DNA of 64,000 nucleotides. Source: Lachnospiraceae bacterium. GTDB taxonomy: Bacteria > Bacillota > Clostridia > Lachnospirales > Lachnospiraceae. The notes beneath the pieces were generated by a model. That model did not search any database. It was not told the DNA's origin and saw only the letters and a program-made list of their open reading frames with translations. The stretch spans positions 62,001 to 126,000 of the forward strand of contig JAFUTQ010000095.1 in NCBI GenBank assembly GCA_017484135.1. The letters are read 5' to 3'. This document shows, in pieces, positions 1 through 9,963 of this stretch. Numbering within the stretch: position 1 is the first letter of the stretch; every line of letters starts with the position of its first letter. The position numbers and the translations under genes are program-made.

Positions 1-364
1 CTCCATCCCTGGTCAGCATATGGCGGGTCTCTCCCGCCTTGCTGGTAAAGGATATGGCAAAAAAGCCTTTTCCGTCCAGCGCAAAATCCGTTTTTCCGTC
101 CGTTACCTCAAAGCTTCCCTGCGTAAAATCGGTATACACCTCTCCGATCTTCACACCCAGATTGACATTTCCCAAACCCTTTGCGATATGAACAGATGAC
201 GTGTCCTTGATCTTGAGCGCCAGCTGATCCGCAAACGCGCGATCAGTGGTTCCTTCTTTCTTGTATCCCGTGGTTGTCGCATTCGCCAGGTTGTTCGTCA
301 TGATATCCATCCGGTTCTGCTCGTTGACCATGCCGGTGTATGCAGTGTATAAGCCTTTTACCAT
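1..364 (-). CDS. Flagellar basal-body rod protein, FlgF/FlgG (FlhO-like) family, N-terminal part
   Basis: The first ~121 residues read MVKGLYTAYTGMV, then a rod-family N-terminal motif around NNLANATTTGYKK, which is the signature of flagellar basal-body rod and hook proteins. These proteins assemble into the distal rod through coiled-coil N- and C-termini. The C-terminus lies outside the window. The ATG is at 362-364. The gene follows the MreB-like gene on the same strand, the order known for mbl-flhO-flhP in Bacillus, which favours the FlhO/FlgF-like member. FlgF and FlgG cannot be separated confidently from this fragment. Confidence 0.85.
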   Translation of the reverse strand, partial: MVKGLYTAYTGMVNEQNRMDIMTNNLANATTTGYKKEGTTDRAFADQLALKIKDTSSVHIAKGLGNVNLGVKIGEVYTDFTQGSFEVTDGKTDFALDGKGFFAISFTSKAGETRHMLTRDG

Positions 365-395
365 ATATGTATTTCCTCATTTCCACATTACGACA

Positions 396-432
396 GCTCT
401 GCCGATACTCATATAGGGTATATCGGCAAAGC
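396..432 (-). other. Stem-loop between mreB and the flagellar rod gene
   Basis: TGCCGATA (400-407) pairs with TATCGGCA (421-428) across a 13-base loop, with a further GC pair on each side. No T-tract follows on the minus strand. It could be an intercistronic processing or attenuation hairpin; I cannot assign a function. Confidence 0.4.
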
Positions 433-490
433 TGCGTGAAAAGTTTAGTGTTTGGGTGACCTTTTTCCCCTCAAATCCTGCTATGTTTTC

Positions 491-1486
491 TTAATCGTCG
501 TCCCTCTTTCCGGCTAAAAATTCGACAAATTTTCCGGTTCCGATGGCCACACAGGTCATCGGTTCCTCCGCCGTCATGGTATTGATCCCGGTTTTGTCTT
601 CGATCAGCTCCTCCAGTCCGCGCAGCAGTGCCCCGCCTCCGGTCAGCACAATGCCGCGGTCGGCCACATCCGCAGCCAGCTCCGGCGGTGTCTTCTCCAA
701 CACACTGTGTACCGCCTCCACGATTTGAAGCGTTGCCTCACGCAAAGCCTCCTCTGTCTCCTCGGAGGAAACGGTTACTGTCTTTGGCAGACCGGTCACC
801 AGATTACGCCCTCTCACATCCATGGTATCCGGTTCTGCCATAGGGAAGCATGTGCCGATCTTGATCTTTATATCCTCTGCTGTCCGCTCACCGATCAACA
901 GATTATGTTTTTTTCTCATATAACGGACAATGGCCTCGTCAAAATCATCGCCCGCAATCTTGATGGAGGTGCTTACCACAGAACCGCCCAGCGATATCAC
1001 TGCAATATCAGCAGTACCGCCTCCGATATCAACGATCATATTTCCGCAGGGTCTGGAAATGTCGATTCCCGCTCCGATAGCCGCCGCAATCGGTTCTTCA
1101 ATGATTGCCACTTCTCTCGCTCCGGCATTGTAGGTAGCATCCTCTACCGCTTTTTTCTCTACCTCTGTGGCTCCGCTGGGAATACATACACTGATTCTCG
1201 GCTTGCGGAAGCTCTTTTTTCCCAACGCCTTCTGGATGAAATATTTGATCATTTTTTCCGTAACCGTATAGTCCGAAATCACACCCTGCCGAAGCGGACG
1301 CACTGCGACAATATTGCCCGGCGTTCTTCCCAGCATCAGACGCGCTTCCTCTCCTATCGCCTTGATTTTGTTGGTATCTCTGTCAAAAGCAACCACCGAC
1401 GGCTCCTTCAGCACGACCCCCTTGCCCTTGATATATACTAAAATACTCGCCGTACCCAAATCAATTCCGATATCTGAACCTACCAT
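491..1486 (-). CDS. mreB: Rod-shape-determining protein, MreB/Mbl family
   Basis: The protein is 331 aa, the normal length for MreB/Mbl. It is an actin-like ATPase that polymerises under the membrane and directs lateral cell-wall synthesis. Visible actin-fold motifs are the phosphate-1 loop DIGIDLGTASILVY near residue 5, the phosphate-2 loop DIGGGTADIAV near residue 153, and the adenosine motif LTGGGALLRGL near residue 278. A sigma-A-type promoter lies just upstream (1565-1592), and the flagellar rod gene follows 126 bp downstream. By synteny with Bacillus (mbl-flhO-flhP) it may be the Mbl paralogue; MreB, Mbl and MreBH cannot be separated without a tree. Confidence 0.95.
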   Translation of the reverse strand: MVGSDIGIDLGTASILVYIKGKGVVLKEPSVVAFDRDTNKIKAIGEEARLMLGRTPGNIVAVRPLRQGVISDYTVTEKMIKYFIQKALGKKSFRKPRISVCIPSGATEVEKKAVEDATYNAGAREVAIIEEPIAAAIGAGIDISRPCGNMIVDIGGGTADIAVISLGGSVVSTSIKIAGDDFDEAIVRYMRKKHNLLIGERTAEDIKIKIGTCFPMAEPDTMDVRGRNLVTGLPKTVTVSSEETEEALREATLQIVEAVHSVLEKTPPELAADVADRGIVLTGGGALLRGLEELIEDKTGINTMTAEEPMTCVAIGTGKFVEFLAGKRDDD

Positions 1487-1564
1487 TTTAATCCCCTTTC
1501 TGATCTATTTCTCATCCATTCGGATCCATAAAAACATTACTTATATTTTTTCATACATAGTTAC

Positions 1565-1592
1565 ATTATATACAAATTGTCCCATTTTTCAA
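1565..1592 (-). promoter_or_regulatory. Sigma-A-type promoter for the MreB gene
   Basis: On the minus strand, TTGAAA (1587-1592) and a perfect TATAAT (1565-1570) are separated by 16 bases, between the uvrA stop and the mreB start. Confidence 0.65.
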
Positions 1593-1606
1593 TCAAAAGT
1601 TTGCAA

Positions 1607-4441
1607 TCATTTCTCCAAGTACTTCCTAAGATACTGCCCCGTATACGATTCCGGCACGCGCGCAATCTCCTCGGGTGTTCCCGCAGTCAGCACAGTTCCT
1701 CCGCCGTCTCCCCCCTCCGGGCCCATATCAATAATATAATCCGCTGTCTTAATCACATCCAGATTGTGTTCGATGACCACCACCGTATTCCCGCCATCAG
1801 AAAGCCTGCGCAAAATTTCGACCAGCTTGTGAACATCCGCAAAATGTAATCCGGTAGTGGGCTCGTCCAAAATATAAATTGTCTTTCCGGTGCTTTTGCG
1901 GCTCAACTCGGTGGCCAGCTTGATCCGCTGCGCCTCTCCTCCCGACAGCTGCGTAGAGGGCTGCCCCAGACGGATATAGGATAACCCCACATCGTACAAG
2001 GTCTGTATCTTCCGGTAAATGGACGGCACGTTTTTGAAAAAATCCAGTGCCTCCTCCACCGTCATATCCAGCACATCATAGATGCTCTTTCCCTTGTATT
2101 TCACTTCCAGCGTTTCCCGGTTGTAACGCTTGCCCTGACACACCTCACATGGCACATACACATCCGGCAGAAAATGCATCTCAATCTTTAAGATTCCGTC
2201 TCCCGAGCAGGCTTCGCAACGTCCGCCCTTCACATTAAAGCTGAAACGTCCCTTGCTATAGCCCTTTGCCTTTGCATCAGCAGTAGCAGCAAACAGATCA
2301 CGAATCAAATCAAACACCCCGGTGTAGGTAGCCGGATTGGAGCGGGGTGTGCGCCCGATGGGCGACTGGTCAATATCGATCACTTTGTCCAGCTGCTCTG
2401 TCCCGAGTATATCCTCATGCTTTCCCGGAATACAACGGGCACGGTTGAGATCGTGTGCCAGACGCTTGTACAAAATTTCATTGGTCAGCGAGCTCTTGCC
2501 AGAGCCTGACACGCCGGTCACACAGGTCATCACGCCCAAGGGTATTTTTACATCTATATTTTTCAGATTATTTTCCTTTGCGCCCTTTACCGTCAGATAT
2601 CCGGTCGGCTTACGTCGTTCGGATGGCACCGGAATTTTCATTTTTCCACTCAGATATGCGCCGGTAATGGAGTTGGGATTTTTCATGATCTCTTCTGCCG
2701 TGCCCACAGCCACCACTTCTCCCCCATGTTCTCCGGCGGCCGGGCCGATATCCACAATATAATCTGCCGCAAGCATCGTGTCCTCATCATGCTCCACCAC
2801 AAGCAGGCTGTTTCCCAGATCCCTCAGTCCCTTCAAGGAGGCCAGCAGCTTGTCATTATCCCTCTGGTGAAGTCCGATGCTCGGCTCATCCAGAATATAT
2901 GCCACCCCCACCAGTCCGGAGCCGATCTGGGTCGCCAGACGAATACGCTGCGCCTCTCCTCCCGACAGAGTTCCCGTTGCCCGGGCCAGCGAAAGATATT
3001 CCAGCCCCACATCCATCAGAAATTTTACTCTGGCGCGGATTTCCTTTAGAATCTGGTCTCCGATCAGATGCTGCTGTTCACTCAGGCTCATATCTTCCAA
3101 AAAAACAGAAAGATTTTTTACGGACATATCAGTGATTTCGTAGATATTCTTATCACAGACCGTCACAGCCAGAGAGGATTTCTTTAACCTCTGACCGCCG
3201 CAGCATTTACACGGTGTGATGCGCATAAACTCTTCAAATTGCTGTTTCGAAAGCTCCGACGAAGTTTCCCGGTAGCGCCGCTCCACATTCCGGATCAGGC
3301 CCTCAAAGGTAATATCATAATCCCCCTCGCCCCGCTGTCCCTTGTAGTGCACTTTTACACTGCGGTCGGTTCCGTAGATCAGCATATGCCGGATGTCCTG
3401 CGGCAGTTTTTCATAGGGCGTATCCAAATCAAATCCAAACGACTCGGAAAGCGCCTTGAGTGTTGCATAGGTAAAGCTTTTCGGGTCGGAGGAGGACTGC
3501 CATCCGATTACCTGAATCGCATTTTCGGAGAGTGCAAGCTTTTTGTCCGGAATCATGAGATCCTCGTCAAACTCCATCTTGTAGCCCAGACCATAGCATT
3601 CCGGGCAGGCTCCAAAAGGATTGTTGAAAGAAAAGCTTCTCGGTTCAACCTCCTCAATACTGATTCCGCAGTCCGGGCAGGAAAAGCTCTGGGAAAAATG
3701 CAGTTCCTCTCCGCCAATCACGTCCACGATTGCCAGGCCTTCCGCCAGATTCATGACATTTTCCAGCGAGTCGGTCAGTCTCCGCTCGATTCCGGGCTTT
3801 ATCACCAGACGATCCACCACGATCTCGATGTTGTGTTTTTTATTTTTTTCCAGCTTGATCTCCTCGCCAAGCTCATACATGTTGCCGTCTACCTGCACAC
3901 GCACATAGCCGCTGCGCTTTGCACGCTCAAACAGTTTCTGGTGCTCACCCTTGCGTCCGCGCACCACCGGTGCCAAAAGCTGTATCTTGGTTTTCTCCGG
4001 CAATGACATAATCTGATCCACCATTTGGTCTACCGTCTGTTTCTTGATCTCCTTGCCGCAGTTCGGACAGTGGGGAATTCCGATTCTGGCATAGAGCAGC
4101 CGGAAATAATCATAAATTTCTGTTACCGTCCCCACCGTGGAACGCGGATTGCGGTTCGTGGATTTCTGATCGATGGAGATCGCCGGGGACAAGCCCTCGA
4201 TCTTCTCTACATTTGGCTTTTCCATCTGTCCTAAAAACTGTCTCGCATAGGAAGACAGACTCTCCATATAGCGTCGCTGCCCTTCTGCGTAAATGGTATC
4301 AAAAGCCAGCGATGATTTGCCCGACCCACTGAGCCCGGTCAGCACCACAAATTCATCTCTGGGAATATCCAGATCGATCCCCTTCAGATTATGTTCATTC
4401 GCTCCTCTGATTTTAATGTATTTCCGTTCTTTCTTTTCCAC
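1607..4441 (-). CDS. uvrA: UvrABC excinuclease subunit A
   Basis: The protein is 944 aa, typical for UvrA, the DNA-damage-scanning ATPase of nucleotide excision repair, which loads UvrB at lesions. It has two ABC ATPase modules. The first has Walker [10 protein letters not shown] near residue 36 and signature [12 protein letters not shown] near 485; the second has Walker [10 protein letters not shown] near 640 and signature [12 protein letters not shown] near 827. Zinc-binding CxxC pairs are seen near 250-280 and 740-770. Start is GTG with AGAGGAAG upstream. It lies 77 bp downstream of uvrB on the same strand and is probably co-transcribed from the LexA-controlled promoter before uvrB. Confidence 0.98.
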   Translation of the reverse strand: MEKKERKYIKIRGANEHNLKGIDLDIPRDEFVVLTGLSGSGKSSLAFDTIYAEGQRRYMESLSSYARQFLGQMEKPNVEKIEGLSPAISIDQKSTNRNPRSTVGTVTEIYDYFRLLYARIGIPHCPNCGKEIKKQTVDQMVDQIMSLPEKTKIQLLAPVVRGRKGEHQKLFERAKRSGYVRVQVDGNMYELGEEIKLEKNKKHNIEIVVDRLVIKPGIERRLTDSLENVMNLAEGLAIVDVIGGEELHFSQSFSCPDCGISIEEVEPRSFSFNNPFGACPECYGLGYKMEFDEDLMIPDKKLALSENAIQVIGWQSSSDPKSFTYATLKALSESFGFDLDTPYEKLPQDIRHMLIYGTDRSVKVHYKGQRGEGDYDITFEGLIRNVERRYRETSSELSKQQFEEFMRITPCKCCGGQRLKKSSLAVTVCDKNIYEITDMSVKNLSVFLEDMSLSEQQHLIGDQILKEIRARVKFLMDVGLEYLSLARATGTLSGGEAQRIRLATQIGSGLVGVAYILDEPSIGLHQRDNDKLLASLKGLRDLGNSLLVVEHDEDTMLAADYIVDIGPAAGEHGGEVVAVGTAEEIMKNPNSITGAYLSGKMKIPVPSERRKPTGYLTVKGAKENNLKNIDVKIPLGVMTCVTGVSGSGKSSLTNEILYKRLAHDLNRARCIPGKHEDILGTEQLDKVIDIDQSPIGRTPRSNPATYTGVFDLIRDLFAATADAKAKGYSKGRFSFNVKGGRCEACSGDGILKIEMHFLPDVYVPCEVCQGKRYNRETLEVKYKGKSIYDVLDMTVEEALDFFKNVPSIYRKIQTLYDVGLSYIRLGQPSTQLSGGEAQRIKLATELSRKSTGKTIYILDEPTTGLHFADVHKLVEILRRLSDGGNTVVVIEHNLDVIKTADYIIDMGPEGGDGGGTVLTAGTPEEIARVPESYTGQYLRKYLEK

Positions 4442-4518
4442 CTGTATCTTCCTCTTTTACTGTTCGTTCTCCATGCTTTTGCGACGCAACCCTTCCATGT
4501 ACAAGTCACAATTCATAG

Positions 4519-6498
4519 CTATAATTCCCGCAGCATGTTTTTTAATTCTATCATTTTATCGCGATATTCCGCCGCAGCCTCAAAGTTCAATTCCGCCGCA
4601 GCCTTCTGCATTTTCTTCTGTATGTCAGCAATCAGCTTCTCAAGCTCCTGTCTGCTCATGGATTCCGGATCCTTTTGGAAGCTCAGTTCGCTCTGAGCCA
4701 CTTTTTTGGAAATGCTGATCAGCTCCCGCACGGATTTCTGTATCGTCGTGGGTGTAATGTGATGCGCTTCATTGTATTTCTGCTGAATGCTGCGGCGCCG
4801 CTCCGTCTCATCAATGGCCGCCCGCATGGACTGGGTAATAGTGTCCGCATACATAATGACATGTCCCTCACTGTTGCGTGCCGCACGTCCTATGGTCTGT
4901 ATGAGGGATGACTCCGAGCGAAGAAACCCTTCCTTGTCGGCATCCAGAATAGCAACCAGTGTAATCTCCGGGATGTCCAGTCCCTCCCGCAGCAGATTGA
5001 TCCCCACCAGCACGTCAAACACATCCAGACGCAGATCCCGGATGATCTCTGCACGCTCTAAGGTATCGATATCCGAGTGCAGATACTTGACCCGGATGCC
5101 AAGCTCCTGCATGTAATCCGTCAGATCCTCCGCCATCTTTTTTGTCAGGGTGGTGATCAGCACCTTGTGCCCTGCTGCCGTTTCCCGGTTTACCTCTCCC
5201 ACCAGATCATCAATCTGGCCTTCCACCGGCCGCACCTCTACCTTCGGATCCAGCAATCCGGTAGGGCGGATGATCTGCTCCACCCGGAACAGCTCATGAT
5301 TCTGTTCATATTCATTGGGTGTCGCGGAAACAAACAGCATCTGATTGATCTGCTCCTCAAACTCCTCAAAATTCATGGGACGGTTGTCCAGCGCGGACGG
5401 CAAGCGAAAGCCGTATTCCACCAGCGTGGTCTTGCGGGAGCGATCTCCCGCGTACATTCCCCGAATCTGCGGAATCGTAATGTGCGACTCGTCCACCATG
5501 ATGATAAAGTCATCCGGGAAATAATCGATCAGGGTGAGCGGTCTTGCTCCTGCAGGCTGTCCGGACAGATGTCTGGAATAATTCTCGATTCCGCTGCAGA
5601 ACCCTGTCTCCTTCAGCATCTCGATATCAAAGTTGGTGCGCTCCGAAATGCGCTGCGCTTCTAAAAGCTTGTCCTCCCCCTTAAAGTATTTTACCCGTTC
5701 CTCCAGTTCTTCTTCAATGGTCTCACATGCTTTCAATATTTTTTCCTTTGCCACCACATAATGAGATGCCGGGAAAATACTGATATGCTTTAATTCACAT
5801 TTGATCTCACCGGTCAAAACATCAATTTCTGTGATGCGGTCTATTTCATCTCCGAAAAACTCTACACGGATCGCAGTCTCTCCCCGGTCTGCCGGAAAGA
5901 TCTCCAGCACATCCCCATGCACGCGAAATGTTCCCCGCTTAAAATCCATCTCATTTCTGGTATACTGCATGTCGATCAATGCCTTGATGACCTCGTCCCG
6001 GTCACGCTCCATGCCCGGTCTTAAGGACAACATCATATCCAAAAAATCGTCCGGGCTGCCCAGTCCATAAATACACGACACGCTGGCAACAACGATCACA
6101 TCCCTGCGCTCTGCCAGCGCCGCCGTAGCAGAAAGCCGCAGCTTGTCGATCTCGTCATTGATTGCCGAATCCTTCGCGATATAGGTATCTGTAGATGGCA
6201 CATATGCCTCCGGCTGATAATAGTCATAGTAGGATACAAAATATTCTACCGCATTTTCCGGAAAGAACTCTTTGAACTCGCCGTATAACTGGGCAGCCAG
6301 TGTCTTGTTGTGGGAAATGATCAGCGTGGGCCGATTCAGCTCGCAAATCACATTTGCCATCGTAAAGGTCTTGCCGGAGCCTGTCACTCCCAGCAGGGTC
6401 TGAAACTGGTTGCCTTCCTGAAAACCCTTCACAAGGGCTTCAATCGCCTGCGGCTGGTCGCCGGTGGGCTTGTATTCTGAATGCAGCTTAAACTCCAA
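4519..6498 (-). CDS. uvrB: UvrABC excinuclease subunit B
   Basis: This is the helicase-like damage-verification subunit of excision repair; it receives DNA from UvrA and recruits UvrC. Features seen: Walker [11 protein letters not shown] near residue 38, the damage-probing beta-hairpin region with [12 protein letters not shown], the DEAD-like DESH box, helicase motifs such as IGRAARN, and a C-terminal UVR coiled-coil domain for UvrC contact. An in-frame TTG at 6516 has no ribosome site, whereas GGAGGT lies 10 bases before the TTG at 6498, giving the family-like start [16 protein letters not shown] therefore chose 6498. Confidence 0.97.
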   Translation of the reverse strand: MEFKLHSEYKPTGDQPQAIEALVKGFQEGNQFQTLLGVTGSGKTFTMANVICELNRPTLIISHNKTLAAQLYGEFKEFFPENAVEYFVSYYDYYQPEAYVPSTDTYIAKDSAINDEIDKLRLSATAALAERRDVIVVASVSCIYGLGSPDDFLDMMLSLRPGMERDRDEVIKALIDMQYTRNEMDFKRGTFRVHGDVLEIFPADRGETAIRVEFFGDEIDRITEIDVLTGEIKCELKHISIFPASHYVVAKEKILKACETIEEELEERVKYFKGEDKLLEAQRISERTNFDIEMLKETGFCSGIENYSRHLSGQPAGARPLTLIDYFPDDFIIMVDESHITIPQIRGMYAGDRSRKTTLVEYGFRLPSALDNRPMNFEEFEEQINQMLFVSATPNEYEQNHELFRVEQIIRPTGLLDPKVEVRPVEGQIDDLVGEVNRETAAGHKVLITTLTKKMAEDLTDYMQELGIRVKYLHSDIDTLERAEIIRDLRLDVFDVLVGINLLREGLDIPEITLVAILDADKEGFLRSESSLIQTIGRAARNSEGHVIMYADTITQSMRAAIDETERRRSIQQKYNEAHHITPTTIQKSVRELISISKKVAQSELSFQKDPESMSRQELEKLIADIQKKMQKAAAELNFEAAAEYRDKMIELKNMLREL

Positions 6499-6583
6499 CG
6501 AAGCATTCACCTCCAAACTGTCACAGTGAAATAAAATCCATTCGAATCATAGCATAAATTTTTCTGTTTGTATAGTCATTGGC

Positions 6584-6595
6584 AAACATTTGTTC
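6584..6595. promoter_or_regulatory. LexA (SOS) box upstream of uvrB
   Basis: On the minus strand GAACAAATGTTT matches the Gram-positive LexA consensus CGAACRNRYGTTYC at every core position; only the outermost bases differ. It lies about 85 bp upstream of uvrB and just upstream of a plausible promoter (TATACA, 17 bases, TATGAT). uvrB is a classical SOS gene in Firmicutes. Confidence 0.75.
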
Positions 6596-6605
6596 TTTTG
6601 CGTGC

Positions 6606-6636
6606 AAAAAAAAGCATCCCCGGCTTTCAGGAATGC
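6606..6636 (-). terminator. Intrinsic terminator after the hydrogenase-like chemoreceptor gene
   Basis: On the minus strand GCATTCC, a 9-base loop and GGGATGC form a stem with one T-G wobble, followed by eight T residues (6613-6606), 20 bp past the stop at 6658. Confidence 0.8.
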
Positions 6637-6657
6637 CCCTTCATCATACGGTTAAAT

Positions 6658-9028
6658 TTATTTCTCTGTAAGCAGCCGCTCCAGCGTCCGAAGAAGCTGT
6701 GACGTATCCACCGGTTTCGTAAGATGCTCATCCATGCCTGCTTCGATCGACTTCTTCACATCCGCTTCGACATCATTGGCCGTCAGCGCGATAATCGGAA
6801 TCCTCTGTGCATCCAGCCGGTCCAGCTTACGGATAGCCTTCGTCGCATCCAGTCCGTTCATCCGCGGCATTCGCACATCCATCAGAATGGCATCGTAATG
6901 CCCCTCATCGCTATCGGTAAACTTATCCAGAACCATCTGCCCATCCTCTGCAATATCCACGGTCATCCCGTAGGAGGATAAAAACTGCTTCAAAATCTCG
7001 GCATTGATCATCATATCCTCCGCCATCAGAACATGCCGACCATGTAAAAATTCATGCGTCGGATCATCGTCACTCCAATTTTCTTTCAAGTGATCCAGTT
7101 CCTTCTTTACCTGATTCGAAACCTTGCGAATTTCTCCTGCCAGCGTCGAAATCTCCTGCGTGGCAGCGCTAAAGCTATGGCTATGACTGTTGATCTCATT
7201 GATTACGGTTGTCAGATGCTTGGCATCCTCCAAAATCTCCAGCACCGACCGGTCAATCCGTTCATAGTTTTCACTGCTCTTATTAGCTGTCTCCTGCGAG
7301 CTTGCAGCCAGCTTGCTGATCTCGGTTGCAACCACGGTAAAGCCCTTGCCCGCTTCACCGGCCCGTGCCGCCTCAATCGAAGCATTCAGCGAAAGCAGAT
7401 TGGTGCTCTCGGCAATATCTGCCACCCTCTCGTTGTCTGCCGCCAGCTGATCGATCAAATTGCGGATTTCTTCCATGGAAGTCTCCAGCTGTGCCGTAAA
7501 GGTGGTAATATTTACAATTTCATCCGAAATTCTGGAGCTCTCCTTCACATTTTTTTCATTACCGACAACCATCTTGTCCACCGATGCATAAAGTTCATCA
7601 AAACGGCTGTCAATATGTTCGATCGTATTAAGCACACGCTGATGCTCTGCCGCCTCGACAGTACGCTGATTTTCCACCTCTCTGGCCAGATTTTCCGCGT
7701 GATCCACTTCCTGCTGAACCAGACTCTTCTGATAATGTATGCAATTTTCCTTCACGTTAAACCCGTTGTGAATGGCCCTGGCCATTTTCGTACAGGTCTC
7801 ATACCCACAGCATGTACAGTTAATCATCCGGGATTCCCTGGTAAACTTGCGCATAGACTTAAAGATGCTTTCCAATTCCTCGTCGGAAGGGTCTTTGTAA
7901 GCCACCTGAGCCGAGCGATCCGTATATTTGCGCAGATAATCCTCCAGCTTTAAATGCTTAAACTGCTTGTTGAGATTCTCCAGACGCTTTTTGGGCGTAT
8001 CCGGTCTCGACCATGCATCGCCCTTCTTATTCTTTTTGGATTGCTCCCTGATCTTAAGCAGATTGTAAAGCGCATTGTCGGTCTTGGACATCTCCGGGTC
8101 CACCGCGGTACCGCAAATACAACCATTCTCACAATTCAAGGCATCGATAAACAAAAACGGGGTCTGGCTTTGCCTGATACGGTCTTTATTGTCCTGCAGC
8201 CACTCGTACATGCGCTTCTCGCCCTCAATCTGGCGAATCAGCACATCCTCACCCAAAAACCAGTACACATTCTCTTTCAATCCACCCGGTGTGGGGTAAA
8301 TGGAGCCCAGACCCATACTCAATCTCATCCTTGGCATCCGGTCCTTTGATATCATGCTCTCTGACATATCTCATCAGATGATCAAAGGTCACGTTGTACT
8401 GCACCAGCCCCTTGTTGTTGGGATCGTCAATCTCCATCTTCTTGGCAATGCAGGAACTGATAAAGGCCAGCTTCTCCGTTAATTTCAGTTCCTTCCGGCA
8501 ATACACTGCCGCACACATCAAGGGACTCTGCACCGGAAACAGCTTCGGAAGCAATTCAGGTGTGTAATCCTCTATGTACCGCACTACGGCAGGACAGGGC
8601 TGTGAAATTCCCCCTAAGTAATTGTGTTTGCTGATGTAATTTAAGTACCCCCATGTGGTAATGTCTGCCCCGAAGGATACCGAAATAATCCGACTTACTC
8701 CCAGCTTCTTCAGCCCGCCGAGAACCGAGCCGTACTCTTTCGGATAGTTTGCCAGAAATGCCGGCGCAACCAGAATCGATATACGTTCTCCTCTCTTCAG
8801 ATCTTCGAAGAACCGTTCCGTGTCATCATAGTATTTTCTGGCATCATGCACACAGGCATCCATGCAGGCACCGCAGGACACTCAGTAGTTTCCGTTGACC
8901 TCAATCCTTCGTTCTCCATCCTTGCCATCCTTGGACACACATGCTCCCATAGCCGGGCAAACGTTGATACACTTATTACAGCCAATACAATTGTCATCCG
9001 TGTAAACTAATGATGTGTATTCCCCCAT
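6658..9028 (-). pseudogene. [FeFe]-hydrogenase-like / methyl-accepting / receiver chimera, broken by UGA and a frameshift
   Basis: Read as one gene (ATG at 9028, AGGAGG upstream), this encodes about 789 aa. Domains in order: an N-terminal 2x[4Fe-4S] ferredoxin; an iron-hydrogenase large-subunit-like domain with H-cluster-like cysteines (QPCPAVV, SSCIAKK, NCENGCICG); a second Fe-S motif (CTCCGYETCTKMA); a chemoreceptor signalling domain ([19 protein letters not shown]); and a C-terminal receiver domain (MDVRMPRMNG). It would be a soluble redox-sensing signalling protein. Two lesions are seen. Codon 49 is UGA (8882-8884), exactly where the first Cys of a CxxCxxCxxxC cluster motif belongs. A GGG run at 8312-8314 has one G too many: removing one restores EYGLGSIYPTPGG. 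The pieces 8249-8881 and 6658-8367 are therefore one gene. Alternatives are selenocysteine at the UGA, or assembly errors. Confidence 0.75.
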
Positions 9029-9064
9029 ACACTTATCCTCCTGTGAAAATGCGAATTTTTCTCA

Positions 9065-9094
9065 ATTATACACCTCTTGACGCATATTGTCCAA
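9065..9094 (-). promoter_or_regulatory. Promoter of the hydrogenase-like chemoreceptor gene
   Basis: TTGGAC (9089-9094), an 18-base spacer and a perfect TATAAT (9065-9070) on the minus strand, 37 bp before the ATG. The intact promoter argues that the gene was recently, or still is, expressed. Confidence 0.7.
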
Positions 9095-9169
9095 CAAACT
9101 TTTTGCCATTTTTGAAAATATTTTGAAAATATTACATGAATATTACAGAAAAATTGGTCAATTTTCACA

Positions 9170-9332
9170 GCTGGGAGCAGGATGGGCGATCATCGGTTCA
9201 CATCGTGAAACGATGTGAACACTTTGCGCAGAAACACCCAAAGGGAAGCTAGCTTTCCTTTGGGCGTTCCTGTGCAAAAAGTCAATGCCGACTACGTCGG
9301 CATGACCGATGATTACCCATCCTGCTCCCAGC
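9170..9332. repeat. Cloverleaf palindromic element, copy A
   Basis: Outer arms 9170-9196 and 9306-9332 are complementary at 26 of 27 positions, counting one G-T wobble. Inside lie hairpin 1 (TTCACATCG / CGATGTGAA, 9197-9219), central hairpin 2 (9220-9282, dyad AAGCTAGCTT, base TTTGC../..GCAAA) and hairpin 3 (ATGCCGAC-tac-GTCGGCAT, 9285-9303). Order is H1-H2-H3. With the promoter at 9065-9094, it accounts for most of the 326-bp gap 9029-9354. Four other copies exist in the window. Confidence 0.9.
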
Positions 9333-9354
9333 CACAAATACTCCCCTCTCCAGG

Positions 9355-9771
9355 TTACAGACAAAGCTGAATCTCCATGGCCAATGCCTTGACCAGCGAA
9401 TCCATAAATATCCATTCTGCTTCCATCGGGACAATCAGATCCTTGTCCGTATCCTGCAGCATCTGTTCAAACCGAAATTCACTCTGTGTACCCTTTTGAT
9501 AGAAAGCCTCCGTCACACGCACGATTCTGGCTCGCAGCTTTTCGGAAAGTCTGCCATACAGAGCATATAATCCGTTTTCCACCGGCATGGTGCGCGTCTC
9601 CTGCCAAAGCAACAGCTTCACATACAGCTCGCAGGTTCTCAGCGCCAGCGTATGTGCCGGCATCAGAAACTCCCGCTGTTCATTTGCCGCCTGACACAGC
9701 ATTGCATATGCATGCTTATATGCATTCATGTTATGATAGATCCTCATTGCTTCTTCATTTAACTCTTTCAA
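9355..9771 (-). CDS. Uncharacterised helical protein (138 aa)
   Basis: I do not recognise a family with confidence. The protein is largely alpha-helical, without signal peptide or membrane segment. The stretch LALRTCELYVKLLLWQE resembles the core helix of HEPN-like domains, but the catalytic RxxxxH motif of HEPN RNases is not seen, so this is only a weak suggestion. It is transcribed divergently from the HTH/S24-like regulator at 9964, and the shared intergenic region carries two copies of a 10-bp direct repeat, so the two genes may be co-regulated. Cloverleaf copy A lies 22 bp after its stop. Confidence 0.65.
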   Translation of the reverse strand: MKELNEEAMRIYHNMNAYKHAYAMLCQAANEQREFLMPAHTLALRTCELYVKLLLWQETRTMPVENGLYALYGRLSEKLRARIVRVTEAFYQKGTQSEFRFEQMLQDTDKDLIVPMEAEWIFMDSLVKALAMEIQLCL

Positions 9772-9820
9772 CCCTCATATCCTCCCGCTTTTTTGTTTCG
9801 AATGTGTTTCTTTTATGATA

Positions 9821-9939
9821 GAATAGTAGCTGACTACTTTATCTATTATATTTTTTTCATCATGTATTTATTTACACAAAATAATACGTAAATTCAAAAA
9901 GAAAAGCAAAAAAAGTGTCGAATAGTAGCCTTTTTGCTT
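9821..9939. promoter_or_regulatory. Divergent regulatory region with repeated GAATAGTAGC
   Basis: GAATAGTAGC occurs at 9821-9830 and again at 9920-9929. The first copy is part of a small dyad (AGTAG-ctga-CTACT). The second sits in the loop of an inverted repeat AAGCAAAAA (9904-9912) / TTTTTGCTT (9931-9939) just before the regulator's ribosome site. They could be operators for the neighbouring HTH protein; this is inference. Confidence 0.4.
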
Positions 9940-9963
9940 GAAACCGAAAAGGGGGAGAGTATT

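Noticed and set aside
707..1441. 244-codon open frame on the plus strand opposite mreB
   Set aside because: It mirrors the conserved mreB frame, has no ribosome site or promoter, and its translation has no domain-like features. Similar long antisense frames opposite uvrA, the GGDEF gene, PBP, atpA and others were rejected for the same reason.
8797..8997. 66-codon frame overlapping the hydrogenase-like gene start
   Set aside because: The cysteine-rich ferredoxin frame beginning at 9028 with AGGAGG is clearly the coding one.
9158..9415. 85-codon open frame through cloverleaf copy A
   Set aside because: The frame is made of the palindrome itself and has no ribosome site.
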